Assembly (NCBI RefSeq): GCF_029867415.1
Contig: NW_026706271.1
Location: 62,001-126,000, forward strand
Reading direction: 5' to 3'
Source: Vicia villosa
Taxonomy: Eukaryota; Streptophyta; Magnoliopsida; Fabales; Fabaceae
Length of the DNA stretch: 64,000 bases
A program made the position numbers and the translations under genes. The notes under the pieces are model-generated. The model was not told the origin of the DNA. It saw only the letters and a list, made by a program, of their open reading frames with translations, and did not search any database. Shown piece by piece: positions 37,507 through 49,866 of the stretch; positions within the stretch are counted from its first letter, which is position 1; each line of letters opens with the position of its first letter.

Positions 37507-38154
37507 TAGACATGGCAATAAAACCCATACCCACGGGTACCCACCTGAACCCGCCCCGAAGTTGACGGGGAAAACCCGCTTTGACTGGGTTTGGGTTCGG
37601 GTTTGGGTTTTCCCCGATTAGAAAACATGGGGATGGGTCGGGTAATGGGGACACTAGTACCCACCCCGAACCCGTCCCCGAATCTGCCCCGTTTATTTCA
37701 ATATGTACATTATTATTTATATTTCATGATTTATATTATTAAATGTGTGGCTAATGATTTAAGAGTGAAGACCCATTTTGGTCCCTCACAAAAATCACAC
37801 AACCCAAATTAGTCCCTCACAAAATAAAGGACTCGATTTAATCCCTTACAAAATTTAACCGGACCATATTAGTCCTTATGTTAATATTTTTTGAGATTGT
37901 TTTATTTTGTTATTTATAATGTAATTTGATTTTTGAAAAAAGTAAATATTCTTATTAAAAAAATTGATTTTACGAAATACATGGTGGCGGGGCGGGGATA
38001 CCCGAACCCAACCTGAACCCGTTAAGGGCGGGTTTGGGTTTTAATTCCCCATCCCCGTTTGGGTTTGGGGCGGGTAACAGGGATTGATTGGGAATTCGGG
38101 TTTGGGTTTGGGGGAGGTAAAAACCGTCCCCGACCCGCCCCGTTGTCATGCCTA
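37507..38154. mobile_element. Non-autonomous hAT element with GC-rich arms, 648 bp
   Basis: The ends TAGACATGGCAA (37507-37518) and TTGTCATGCCTA (38143-38154) are inverted repeats with two mismatches, and the flanks CTCATAAA (37499-37506 and 38155-38162) are a perfect 8 bp duplication. Both arms are rich in CCCGAACCC / GGGTTTGGG words, in sharp contrast to the AT-rich surroundings. A segment with repeated GGTCCCTCACAAAA (about 37765-37885) looks like a second element nested inside. No transposase is encoded. Confidence 0.87.
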
Positions 38155-38162
38155 CTCATAAA

Positions 38163-38812
38163 CTCTAACATGCATCATTTTAATACAGTTTTAAAAAAAT
38201 AAAAACTCAAACTTATATATCCAAAATCAACCAAACAATGTATTATTATCATCAATTCTAAAATATTACGATAAATATTTGCCATATTATATCAATTTTT
38301 TATTTAATAATAATAAATATGTGTCTTATATTTAATTATATTTATAAATACACAATTTATTACCTTAAATACTATAATAAAACTATAATCATATAAACAT
38401 TTTTTAAAGTTTAATTTATAATTCTAAAATAATATTATAAGTTATAATATAAATAAAAAATCGGATGAATTTTTTTAAAGTTATTGAAATAATCAATTTG
38501 TTGATTTATATATTAAATAAATTCTTATACATTTGCGTTCAAATATTTATTAACTATTAACTTGAGTGTGAAATACATTTGCATAAAGTGAAAAGTGTAG
38601 CAGTTAAAAATAATATATCATTATCTCTTGTAAAAGACGAAAAGTAAGCTATACTTTACACTGTACCTTATGGCTATGGAGTTGGACATAAAAAATCAGT
38701 AAGCTATGACTTACTACCCTAGCCATTGTTGTTGTAATTATTTTAGATTGTGGTACAGACTATAAATAAATTAATTAGACAATTTTTTTTGCTATAAACT
38801 ATGACTATTTGT
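38163..38812. other. AT-rich stretch, nothing identified
   Basis: No frame or repeat structure supports a feature here. Confidence 0.5.
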
Positions 38813-38960
38813 TAGGGGTGGACAAAAAAACCGAATCCAACCCAAAATGATATAACCGATAAATAAAAAAAGAAACGGGTGACTAAAAATGAATCAATAT
38901 AACCGCGGTTCACACTTTCCAGTGTTTAATGGTTTATTACGGTCTAAATCGGACCTCATT
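38813..38960. mobile_element. Unpaired hAT-like end
   Basis: TAGGGGTGGACAAA (38813-38826) followed by AACCGAATCC-type words resembles the terminal repeat of the hAT elements at 23797 and 55765. No matching TTTGTCCACCCCTA was found downstream, so this is probably a truncated relic. Confidence 0.4.
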
Positions 38961-39622
38961 TCATGTATATTTGACAAAAATATCAATTATATTAGAGTAA
39001 CAATTAAAGTCCAACTTTAAAGTAAATAAATTTCATTAAATAAAATACACTATATCACTATAAATTCCATTCTTTCTCTCTATCTCACTAAAAATCATAA
39101 GCTTTATTGTTTCAAATTCAAACATGGGTTTTCGAAAAATTTACTTTTATTAAAGGTGGATTTTCGAAACGATAACCATCTTTAGCACAAGTAAGAGGAT
39201 GAGAGAGATTCTGAAAGAGATGAAACTTGGAATAGTTTTAGGAAGGATATTGAAGAGAGATAGGGGCAAACCCATGTTTGCAAGAAAAGCAAAAAATTCA
39301 GTCTGCTGCAGACATGATGGGAAAGGATGGAAGGAAAGAATGCAGACGGTGATGAAAAAGGATGGAAGCAAAGTAGATACAAAGACCTCTACATTTGAGC
39401 ACGTGACAATTGAAGTTATTGTCATCTCATCTCATCAAGTCTTGTATCTAGAGTAAAAGTTTTAATTACAAAATCCATTAATCAACCCTCATATCAAAAG
39501 TAATATAATATACCATAAAGAATGATGAATATAATTTATAAACTAATAAAATCAAATTTTAATTTCAACACGAGCTGACAACACTTTTCGAATATAACCC
39601 AAAAAAGTTTTAGCCATTAGAA

Positions 39623-39625
<3 letters not shown>

Positions 39626-39691
<66 letters not shown>
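39626..39691. repeat. (TA)n microsatellite
   Basis: About 66 bp of TA repeats. Confidence 0.95.
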
Positions 39692-39694
<3 letters not shown>

Positions 39695-40194
39695 TAGAGA
39701 GGAAAAAATAATATTAAAAATAGTTTAAAAAACTAAAAAAAAAGATCTAGAATAATTTTTAAAAAGTATAGAAAAAGAAAAATGGTAAAATGAAGAGAAG
39801 TGATACAAGAAACTAATTATAAAATAATATTAATTCAAATTTTCTTTAATATAAAATTATTTTGAAATAATTTGGATAAAAAATAATGATGATGAAGAAG
39901 AAAACAGCTGAACAGAAATTAATGGTTTTATCTTTCACTACACAAATAGAGATGAATCGTGAATCATTATCTTCAAAAAAGGGGGAAAATAAGAAATAAA
40001 TCAATTAAACATTGAGGAGACATTGTGTCAGAATTTTTTTTAAAAAAGATTCCCTCTCTTTCTCTTTACCTACACTATTTCCCCATATGATAATCAAAAG
40101 AACAATTAATGAGATAGCAAAGCATTAAAAATAGAATTAGAAAAAAAAGTTATCTCTCCTCCCTACCACTAACTTAAAAAGATTGTATTATTAA

Positions 40195-40231
<37 letters not shown>

Positions 40232-42525
40232 TATGTGGTTTATTATTTTTGATCAACATCATTAAAAATATTAATATTGATAAAAATCTTAACAAATAAT
40301 TTATAAAATGTTTATAGTAACAAATTTTTTAATTGGAAATATCCATATTTCCAAAAAAAAATATGCTCCTATTCTATAATGAAAATGAAAGAAAAAAATG
40401 CATAGGCAAGAGACCAGTGTAGATTTGACTTGCAAGAGACAATGTAGATTTGACTTGCACGATACATCACAATATACTATGACCTATTCTATAATTTATT
40501 ATATATTATATTAAATGGTTTTTATAGTATGATATGATAAACTATTATATATAATATTTTAATCTGATATAATATTTTAAGTTACGATTTTAAGTTAAGA
40601 GGATACAATGCAATAATAAAATTTTATATATAATATTTTAACATGATATGATAACATCCAGTAAAATTTATATTTTCTTATTGAAACATATTTTAATCGT
40701 TAACAATTTAGACTTGTTTTATTATAATGATGATGACAATAATATTAATAATAATTATAATAATAATGATAAAAGACGTTAAATTAAAATAAATAATAGA
40801 ATATTTTTCAATCTCAATATTTTAAAAAATTACAAAAATAGTCACATTACTTCATAATTATAAAATTTAAAATATATATAACAAATTTCAGAAAAGAAGA
40901 GAGAACAACTAATAAAAATAAAAAGAAGTGAAAATAATTCTAAGAAAATGTCCATCTTATTTAACCTTTTTCGTTTTCTTATCAGTAACCTGAAAAAACA
41001 AAACAAATGAAAAAGATGTTAAAAAGATTTTAAAAAAAAAAAGTGGCATAAATATCAAAAATAGAAAAAAGAAGATCTATACTTTATGGAAGAAATAGAT
41101 AAGAGATTTCCTTTGATATTACCATTGATGCTGATATTTCCTACCACTACATAAACATCATATCATTGTCATGTTGATGTGGCCTTTTTTTACTTGAATT
41201 TGAACTTGTACACATATTTCAATCCCTTTTCAAATTGATACATGATTATGTAAATACAAAAGAAGTAATTATTATTCAGTCTAAATAAAGCATAAATAAA
41301 ATATCAAGAACAAATAACAATCAATCTTAAAAATAGAAACAAAATTGCACATGAATTTTTTTAAAAATTTGAAGTTAGTACTTTTAGATAGATTATTATA
41401 ATTACCAAATTGAGTATTAATGTGTATTTTCAGAAAATATAAATAATTTATTTTCATATTATTAGAATTAAAAATTAGTTGAAAAAATAGACATTAGTAA
41501 ATCCTTTGTCTTTTTATGCTAAATTTTTAGATTTAAAATCTTTAATAAATAAATCATTTATTTATTTTTAATCTAAAAATTGAGCTTCTAACTTTTATTT
41601 CTAGGTTTGAAAATTGATAGGAAAAAAATTACTTCATACTACTTTTTTTATTTTTTATGATAGAGATACATCATATCAAGTCTATTAATTTTCGAAACGA
41701 TAAGTATCATCATATTAAATTCAATTAAATTATTTTTCAAATGCATCCAATAATTAATAGTCAATAAAGATAATATATTTCATCATTATTGAGACATAAT
41801 TGATTTTAAATAAAATTTTTATTAAAATTAATTTTAACAGAATTAATGGAAGGTTAATATTATTCTATAAAATTTTCTATTATATTATTGAATCATTATA
41901 GTTGTATTGGTATCTATAGTATAAAAAATATATTAAGAATCACTTGGAAGAACAATATGATACCTTATGTTGGAAGACCAATATTACTTCATCTATACAC
42001 CATTGCTTTGAAAAAAAGCATGATAGCTACATCCTGAAAAAAATATTGAATATTATAATATACTTGAAAACATTACAGAATAAAATTATATTTAAACATG
42101 ATAGAAAACACATAGTTAAACCTGAATCATTTACACAGAGGTCCACACAGGTCTCACTCTATGACTCCATGCCTTCAACTTCATCCTTGTTCTATCTATC
42201 GATCTGAAACAAAAAGATTACATTTTTTTACTAAATTAGAAAAGGCCATTTGCAGTGTACATTGAACAACTTTTAAAGACAAGATTTGACAAATATATAA
42301 CAAAAAGATGTGATTTTTACCAAGAAGATAAACATATATTTTAGAGTTGGATGAAGAAGATGAACAATATCCTCCATAACCAGAACAAAACCTGTCTGAA
42401 AATAAAAACACAAAATACTTAATCAACAAACTACTATTCAACTTTAGATTTGCAAAAACAAAACTAAACTTGTCTGAATCTTCATATTTTCAAGGCCCAT
42501 TTTCTTCTTCGAATCTGCAGATCCG
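39692..42525. other. AT-rich DNA, no gene
   Basis: Contains an (ATT)n run at 40195-40231 and a short tandem copy of TGTAGATTTGACTTGCA (about 40413-40459). No coding region, RNA gene or paired transposon ends recognised. Confidence 0.5.
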
Positions 42526-42760
42526 GTAGCACAAAAGAGAACGATGAAAGAGAAGGGGAGGAGAAAGGAAGCTAATACAAAATATTGAGAAGCAGTAAAA
42601 CGTTGAGAAGAGAGATTAAAGACCATGCATAAAGTAGGAGACTAGTAGCACAAAAGGGAACAATGAAAGAGATGGAGAGAAGAAAGGAAGAGAATACAAA
42701 AAGGTGAGAGAATGCAAAAGTTGAGAAGAGAGATGGAAGAGTATGCAGAGAGTTTTGTCA
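42526..42760. repeat. Tandem duplication, about 119 bp unit
   Basis: GGTAGCACAAAAGAGAAC (42526) recurs as AGTAGCACAAAAGGGAAC (42645). The purine-rich sequence after each matches with substitutions, ending TTGAGAAGAGAGAT near 42603 and 42720. The duplication is old and non-coding. Confidence 0.7.
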
Positions 42761-44089
42761 GACATAAAGTTTCTTTTTCAAATTATGTTTATTGGGAAGC
42801 AGCTTTTGGCTTTGTCTTTGTTACAAAAAGTAACTTCTTTTTAACAGCAGAGCAAATTTAATTGGACAAAGGAAAATAATAAAGTTGAGATGAAACAAAG
42901 TCATAATTTAGTCGCAAAAAGTATTATTTGGACACAATTTAACCTTGAATTCAATAGGTGGCATTTTTTGAACAAAGGGCAAAATGGACTTAACCAGGTA
43001 CACTTGTTTTCTTATTTTATAGATTAATTATGCTAAATTATACATACTATAAAAATAAATTCCTATTATTTGATTGTTTAGGTTGTATTATTTTTTAGAG
43101 AAAATATTTGATGCATTGACGATGTAAAAAAGTTTTACACTGTTAACCAATCACAATCATGAATCAGGATAAATTAGACTGTAATTTTAAAAAAAAAAAT
43201 TATATGACATAACAAATCGATTTGTTTCTATTAGTTACACTGTCAGTGCACTACCTTTAACCTCTATTTCTTAAAACTTCTTCATTGGAAAAGTTGTAGC
43301 AGATGAAACCCCATATTTACATTGCAATGAAACTACATATAATTTAATTATCAATTGATTTATATAGTTTTATAAAATAAGGTTTATGCAATGAAACCCC
43401 ATATTTACATTGCAATGAATAATGAAACAATTGCAGGAGCAGTAACAAACAGCAATCCATATTACCATAATACCATTTGTGTAAATAATTGTTTTGCTCA
43501 TTAGGAGGTTCAGTTTAAATAGTTTTTCTCAAGGTTGGAGCAGCACAATTATAGCAAGAAAAAAAAAGCATGGTAATAGACAAAAATGGTTAATATCTAC
43601 TGTTGTTGTTTCTATGCTCTTGCATATGGTAGTAGATAGTTACGAAGTTTGTATTCTTTTACATAGTCCCACATTGTTTTAGGCGAAGAGAATTGGGCTG
43701 GAGTTGATAGTCATTGCACTCAATTGGGTTAAAGGCCTAAAATTATTATTTTAAGATTTTTATTAAATAATTCTAAGTAACTAAATAAAATTTGTCTTAA
43801 ATAATATTCAAAATATATTTAAAATAAACTTTATTAGTTAAAAAATTATCCTACTCAATATTGTCAATTTATTATATAAAAAAAAATTCTATTCATCAAT
43901 GTCACATATTTAAAATTAAAGGGAATCTAATTTTTAAAATAAGAAGGCTAAAATTAAAAATCATCAAAATAGAGAGATTAAAAATACATTTAGGTATAAA
44001 TAATATTAACACTTCGGGGTATTCAACGTATGATATGACATCTAGACATATGATTATGTAAATATGTGAGAATTTAGTGTCTTCATTCG
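42761..44089. other. AT-rich DNA with MITE-like pieces
   Basis: ATGAAACCCCATATTTACAT occurs twice (43303 and 43391). GTTTTACACTGTTAACC (43132) and TTAGTTACACTGTCAGTG (43230) resemble the ends of a common legume MITE. No gene was found. Confidence 0.4.
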
Positions 44090-44144
44090 CAGGTTTGCTG
44101 ATTTGGTGGATTGTAGTAGGATCTTTGAGGAATATAACATTTAG

Positions 44145-44744
44145 ATGAAGTCATCTCACTCTCGCGAGTTGGTTGACAAGAAGGGAAAGAAGCCTATGGA
44201 TAGAGGTAAGTCATATGGTAGAGGTAATCCGAAAGCTGGTGGGTGGAAAAGGGCTAGTGGGGGAAACTCTAGTGCTCTTGTTAGGTGCTATAAGTGTGGT
44301 GAAGCTGGACATCGCGTTCATGAATGCAAGAGTGAAGAGAAGAAGTGTTTCAAGTGCGGCAAAGCGGGTCATATTGCTGCCGATTGTAGAATGAAGACTG
44401 TGACTTACTACAACTACGGTGAAGAAGGTCATATCAGTCCACAGTGCACGAAACCAAGGAAGAATCCTTCTGGTGGGAAGGTTTTTGCCTTGTCTAGGTC
44501 AGAGACTACTCCTGAGGATCGATTAATTAAAGGTATGTGTTTTATCCATGGCACACCTTTAATTGCGATTATTGATACTGGAGCAACGCATTCATTTATT
44601 TTCTTGGATTGTGCTAAAAGATTGAATTTGGAAATATCTGATATAAATGAAAGTATGGTTATTGACACTCTTGGGTCGGGTTCAGTGACTACTTTGTTTG
44701 CTTGTTTAAATTCTCCGATTGACATTTTTGGTAGGGAGTTCTGA
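44145..44744 (+). pseudogene. Gypsy gag end and protease
   Basis: Three CCHC knuckles lie at residues about 48-61 (CYKCGEAGHRVHEC), 68-81 (CFKCGKAGHIAADC) and 88-101; the last has lost two Cys to Tyr. The pepsin-like protease motif DTGATHSF follows at about 144. These would bind element RNA and cleave the polyprotein. A TGA at 44742-44744 splits protease from the continuation MDLVCLPLEQLDVILGMNWL. The first ATG of this frame is not the true gag start, since gag-like sequence precedes it back to 44090. Confidence 0.85.
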
Positions 44745-45146
44745 ATGGACTTAGTGTGCCTTCCGTTGGAACAACTTGATGTCATCCTGGGAATGAACTG
44801 GTTGGAATTCAATCTGGTTCATATCAATTGTTTTACGAAGACAGTTATTTTTCTGGAAGTTGTCGATGTTGAGGACTTAACAATGACTACTAGAAAGGTG
44901 GACGAGGCGGTTAAAGACGGGGCTGATGTGTTTAGGTTGTTTGCATCAATGGAAATAAAAGTAAAGGCGGTGAGTAGCGAATTACTTGTAGTATGTGAAT
45001 TTCCGAAAGTTTTTCCAGAAGATGTGAGGGAGTTTCCACCTGAGAGGGAACTAGAATTTGCTATTGATTTAATTCCTGGAACTAGTCTCGTGTCGATGGA
45101 GCCTTATCGTATGTCGGTATCTGAATTGGCTGAATTGAAGAGTTAA
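44745..45146 (+). pseudogene. Gypsy protease end and RT start
   Basis: It continues in frame from the TGA: protease end (DVILGMNWLEF), then the linker and RT beginning (VFPEDVREFPPERELEFAIDL, PYRMSVSELAELK). It then runs into the scrambled repeat and stops. Confidence 0.82.
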
Positions 45147-45290
45147 TTAGAAGAGTTGCTTGAGAAGGAATTTAATTAGAAGAGTTAATTAGAAGAGTTG
45201 CTTGAGAAGATTAATTAGAAGAGTTAATCTGAATTGGCTGAATTGGCTGAATTGAATTGGCTGAATCTGAATTGGCTTAATCGTATGTCG
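45127..45290 (+). repeat. Local scrambled microduplications in gypsy RT
   Basis: GAATTGGCT and ATTAGAAGAGTTGCTTGAG units are repeated several times in irregular order where intact relatives have a single copy. This is an insertion of roughly 100 bp or more between the SELAELK and [11 protein letters not shown] segments of RT. Confidence 0.85.
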
Positions 45291-45295
45291 GCCGT

Positions 45296-46766
45296 GGGGT
45301 GCGCCGGTGTTGTTGGTAAAGAAGAAAGAGGGTTCGATGAGACTGTGTGTTGATTATAGGAAGCTGAATAAGGTTACTATCAAGAATCGGTATCCATTGC
45401 TGAGGATTGATGATTTAATGGACCAACTGGTTGGAGCATGAGTTTTCAGTAAAATTGACCTGAGGTCTGGACATCATCAAATTCGTGTAAAAGCAGACGA
45501 TATTCAGAAGACTGCATTCAGGACAAGGTATGGTCATTAAGAGTATATCGTGATGCCATTTGGAGTGACTAATGCACCTTGTGTTTTTGTGGAGTATATG
45601 AATAGGATCTTTCATCCTTATCTTGATAATTTCATGGTGGTGTTTATCGATGATATTCTGATATATTCCAAGAGCGAAGAAGAGCATGCAAAACATCTTA
45701 GAGTTGTATTGGAATTACTGAAAGAGAAGAAGCTTTATGTGAAGTTGTCGAAGTGTGAATTCTAGTTAAGTGAAGTAAGCGTTCTTGATCATGTGATTTC
45801 CAAGAATGGTATTGCTGTAGATCCTATGAAGGTGGAAGCGGTATCTCAGTGGGAAGCTCCAAAATCTATTTTTAAGATTCATAGTTTTCTTGGTCTTGCA
45901 GGTTACTACAGAAAGTTTATAGAAGGATTTTCAAAGTTAGCGTTGCCGTTAACTAAGTTGACTAGGAAGGGTCAAGCATTCATTTGGGATTCAAAATGCG
46001 AAGAAGGATTCCAAGAATTAAAGAGGAGGTTGACGCTCCTATTCTGACTTTTCCGAATCCGTCAAAATCTTTTGTAGTATATTGTGATGCGTCATTGATG
46101 GGATTAGGTGGTGTATTAATGTAGAATAAACAGGTAGTGGCTTATGCGTTGAGACAACTTAAGGTTCATGAAAGGAACTATCCGACTCATGACTTAGAAT
46201 TGGAAGCGGTGGTTTTTGTGTTGAAATTATGGAGACATTATCTGTATGGTTCGAGGTTTGAAGTGTTCAGTGATCACAAGAGTCAGAAGTATCTCTTTGA
46301 TCAGAAAGAGCTTAATATGAGACAAAGAAGATGGTTGGAATTCCTTAAAGATTATGATTTTGGGCTGAATTATCATCCGGGTAAGGCGGACGTTGTTGCT
46401 GATGCTTTGAGTTGGAAGTCCTTGCATATGTCTATGCTAATGGTGCGGGAATTGGATTTAATTGAACAATTTAGAGATTTGAGTTTGGTATGTGAAGGTA
46501 CTCCTAATAGTGTTAGATTGGGTATGCTGAAACTGACAAGTGGTATTCTTGATGAGATTAGAGCGGGTCAGAAGTCTGATACTAATTTAGTTGATAGGTT
46601 GACTTTGATCAACCAAGGCAAAGGAGGTGATTTCAGAATTGACGAGAATGGTATAATGAGGTTTGGTGAACGAGTTTGTGTTCCGGATGTTGCTGAGCTT
46701 AGGAAGAGTATTCTTGAAGAAGGACATCGTACTGGATTGAGTATTCATCCTGGTGCTACCAAGACG
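45296..46766 (+). pseudogene. Gypsy reverse transcriptase, RNase H and integrase start
   Basis: Readable in order: [33 protein letters not shown], the RT active site [10 protein letters not shown] (45643 onward), FLGLAGYYRKFI, RNase H with YCDAS (near 46081) and the [10 protein letters not shown] block, [15 protein letters not shown], and the integrase zinc motif region ending [13 protein letters not shown]. Stops at 45439-45441, 45538-45540 and 45763-45765, a frameshift near 46045 and a TAG near 46121 inactivate it. The open pieces are 45550-45765, 45793-46047 and 46137-46826, the last running past the breakpoint. The integrase core and everything after it are absent. Confidence 0.87.
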
Positions 46767-46839
46767 TATCATCATTCCAATGAAATTTTTAATAACAAAA
46801 TTTTGAAATGTCTTAATAGGGAATGACAACCGAAGGTCA

Positions 46840-47900
46840 CCATGATCAAGGAAACTAATAATCTCTTAACACTAGACTCTACTACTTTGTTTGAAAAGCA
46901 TGAAGAATATGAGCAAGAGATAATTTTCTTATAGAAGCATGATAAAAGGCTTAAGAAGGAGAAGAACAAGGAAAAGGAGTTAGACAATAAGTCTATTTAT
47001 CTTGTGGCTCTAAGTCCTCTACTATAGAGCAAGATGATAATGGAACTAGTGATGATGAATGTTCGGATGATGAAGAAATGGAGTTGTTTGTTAGAAGGTA
47101 CCATGAGTATATTACCATGAGTATATTAATAGAAATGGATTGAAGTATTCCGACAAGAATCTTTTAAACTATAGAAAGAAATCAAATACCTCAAAGCAAG
47201 ATGAAAGTAAGAAAGAAAAATCTAAAGGCTCATGCTATAATAATGGAAAAGTCAGTCATTATAAGCCTGATTATCCATTGATTAAGAAGGATAAAGGAAA
47301 GGGTCAACACAAGAAGTCTAGAAAGTCTAGAAGAGCATACATTGCTTCAAAAAGTGATATTGAATCCTTAAGTGAAGATATCCCAAGTGATAGTGATCAA
47401 ACAATACTTTTTTGCCTCACGGTCCATCAAAAAGTGTAGTTTTGTTGAAAAGGAATCAAATAGCAAAAGTCACTTTCATTATCACTTGAATTGTCACTAT
47501 TGTTGCAAGAAAGGTTATACCATTGCAAAATGTAAATTTAGGAGATTTTTGTTCTTAAAGGTGTTTTTCAATGGTTTCCTAAGTGCAACATAGTTTCCAC
47601 TCACTCTCAAGGATCTAATGAAAATTCGGTACCTAGCACTCCTGATTGATCTTGTAGGTTGAATGTCTTGGCTCCATGGATAGAATTTGGTTTCTCGATA
47701 ATGGATGCTCAATGCATACGACAGATGACATTTCCCTATTCATTGACTTCGCGCCAAAGAAAAAGGGATATGTGACCTACGAAGACAAAACTAAGGGTGT
47801 TATACTCGATAAAGACAGTGTAGGTAATCCCTCTACTACCACTTTCTCTATTGTTAATCACTATCGAAGAGTCTGTGCATGTCACTTTTGATTAATCTTA
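46840..47900 (+). pseudogene. Copia gag C-terminus and protease remnant
   Basis: Segments, frames shifting between them: TMIKETNNLLTLDSTTLFEK, a Lys/Glu-rich coiled region, a zinc knuckle with two Cys lost (CYNNGKVSHYKPDY, near 47235), a second Cys/His cluster (CHYCCKKGYTIAKC, near 47500), and protease with DNGCSMHTT in place of DSGCS (near 47698) plus LFIDFAPKKKGYVTY. Both the active-site change and the stops make it non-functional. Similar gag-protease layouts occur in SIRE-type copia elements. Confidence 0.75.
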
Positions 47901-47959
47901 TCCAAGAAATGTTGGGAAAGGTATTTCTTTTCATGATGCAGGTGTGTCTTCAGAAGACA

Positions 47960-48360
47960 TACTCAAAGACACCGAAGAAGGAAACTGATCAACCTAAGGA
48001 ATCTTCTCCTAAGGAGGAATCCCATTTAAAAGCTTTAAAGCACATCCTTAGATACCTTCATGGTGCTTCTAAGTATGGGCTTTGGTATCCGAAAGAATAC
48101 GATTATAGTTTAGTGGGTTACTCCGATTCGGACTTTACCGGTTACAAATCAGATAGGAAGAGCACTAGTGGAACTTACCACTTATTTTCTAAATATTTAG
48201 TTAGTTGGAATATAAAGAAGCAAGTCTTCATTGCCTTGTTAACTCCTGAGATAGAATATGTCACAATGGGTAGTTGTTGCACTCAAAATTGATAACTTAA
48301 ACAATAATTACTTGATTTCGACATTAAACTTCAATGTCTTTCGATAATGTGTGATAATAC
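47960..48360 (+). pseudogene. Copia RNase H remnant
   Basis: The frame from 47879 reads ALKHILRYLHGASKYGLWYPK, VGYSDSDFTGYKSDRKSTSG and YLVSWNIKKQ, the start of copia RNase H including the first catalytic Asp region. It stops at 48290-48292, and shifted text continues to about 48360 (LDFDIKLQCL), where SIRE-like copy 1 has inserted. RT is missing upstream. Confidence 0.8.
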
Positions 48361-49574
48361 TGTTAGAACAAGATTTGTTCTGATCAATATTCTTAGTTTT
48401 GATGATAACAAGGATATGAATTTTGTGTGAGATAATGTGGTACTCTAATACATTGCAATTTCCCTTTCAGGAAATATATAAAGAGTATGCACAAATCAGC
48501 GCTCAGAAGCTTTGTCTCAGAAGGTTCAGCATGCAACATCACAACATGGTCTGGCAAGACATCAGAAGATGGTCAAGGCAGAATCAGAACATGGGTTTAT
48601 GAAAGCATCAGAAGAACTTGAGATCAGAAGCAGAAGCACTGAAGTTCTCATGGTATCACGCTCATAAGCACTTCAAGGTCAGAAGACAAGAAGATGCTTT
48701 GCACCAAGCTGTTTGACTCTGATGATATTCAAATATTATATTCACAAACATCAGATCAGAAGAAAGTACAGGTGGCAGGCTACGCTGACTGACAAAAGGA
48801 ACGTTGGAAGCTATTAAAGGCAACGTCAGTAGACACAGCGTGAACAAGGCTCGAGGTAGTTGACAAAAGCGTGAAACATTAAATGCAATGCTGTACGGAA
48901 TACGCAAAGCATTAAATGCGCCCAACGGTCATCTTCTCAAACGCCTATAAATATGAAGTTCTGATGAGAAGCAAGGTTAACAACTCCGAACCAAATTCTG
49001 TGAATATTAACTTGCTGAAACGCTGTTCAAATTAAAAGCTCAGAAACTTCATCTTCATCAAAGCTCACTACATTGCTGTTGTAATATATTAGTGAGATTA
49101 AGCTTAAACGTTAAGAGAAATATCACTGTTGTGATTATAGCTTTTAAGAAGCATCGTAAAACTCTTATTTGATTACATTAATTTGTAAGTAACTAGAGTG
49201 ATCAAGTGTTGATCAGGATACTCTAGGAAGTCTTAGCTTGTGTCTAAGCAGTTGTAATTAGAGTGATCACGTGGTGGTCAGGATACTCTAAGAAAGTCTT
49301 AGCTTGTGTCTAAGCATTTGTTCCTGGAGTAATCAGGTTGTGATCAGGATACTCTAGAAGACTTAGTCGCGGACTAAGTGGAAAACCATTGTAATCTGTT
49401 GCGATTAGTGGATTAAATCCTCAGGTGAGGTAAATCACTCCGTGGGGGTGGACTGGAGTAGTTTAGTTAATAACGAACCAGGATAAAAATAACTGTGCAT
49501 ATTGTTTTTATCGTTCAGGTTTTTAGACTACACTTATTCAAACCCCCCCTTTCTAAGTGTTTTTCTATCCTTCA
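48361..49574 (+). repeat. 5' LTR of SIRE-like copy 1
   Basis: 1214 bp from TGTTAGAACAAGATTTG to TTTCTATCCTTCA. TATAAATA lies at 48946-48953. Three related repeats of about 65 bp (ACTAGAGTGATC, then GGATACTCTAGGAAGTC and TAAGCAGTTGT) fill 49190-49385. Confidence 0.92.
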
Positions 49575-49576
49575 AT

Positions 49577-49588
49577 TGGCATCAGAGC
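49577..49588 (+). other. Primer binding site of SIRE-like copy 1
   Basis: TGGCATCAGAGC, two bases after the LTR, matches the usual initiator tRNA-Met site TGGTATCAGAGC at 11 of 12 positions. The identical site occurs in copy 2 at 51075-51086. Confidence 0.8.
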
Positions 49589-49660
49589 GTCGGTTCTAAG
49601 GTGCAAGCACTTAACCGTGTTTAGAAAAGATTCAGGAAGAGAAAAACGCTTCAGTAAAAG

Positions 49661-49866
49661 ATAGCTGGTGAATCTCAATCAAATCCAACTGCATCTACAT
49701 CTGGCTCTGCTGAGCAATACAATGGTAACAATGGTTATACTAGACCACCAATATTCGATGGTGAAAACTTTGAATATTGGAAAGATAAACTGGAAAGTTA
49801 CTTTCTTGGTCTGGATGCTGATCTATGGGATCTTCTGTTGGATGGTTACAAACATCCTGTTAAAGC
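49661..49866 (+). pseudogene. Gag N-terminus of SIRE-like copy 1, start codon lost
   Basis: It aligns with the first 68 codons of copy 2 gag (RPPIFDGENFEYWKDKLESY). The initiating ATG seen in copy 2 is ATA here (49661-49663), a G-to-A change. It breaks off at the AAAGC target duplication where copy 2 entered. Confidence 0.88.

Larger units (their letters stand above)
44090..46766 (+). mobile_element. Truncated Ty3/gypsy fragment (gag end to integrase start)
   Basis: A contiguous run of gag zinc knuckles, protease, RT, RNase H and the first integrase motif, in the gypsy order. There are no LTRs, the start of gag is missing, and the text changes abruptly at about 46767 to copia sequence. Many stops and one internal scrambled repeat (45127-45290) make it defunct. 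Confidence 0.88.
46767..48360 (+). mobile_element. Truncated Ty1/copia fragment (gag end, protease, RNase H)
   Basis: It begins at an abrupt change from gypsy sequence and ends where SIRE-like copy 1 inserted at 48361. Gag-protease is followed directly by RNase H, so integrase and RT have been deleted. No LTR of its own is visible. Confidence 0.75.

Noticed and set aside
39150..39456. Overlapping ORFs of 66-91 codons on both strands
   Set aside because: Both strands are open by composition; no domain, no promoter or splice context, and no neighbouring element gene.
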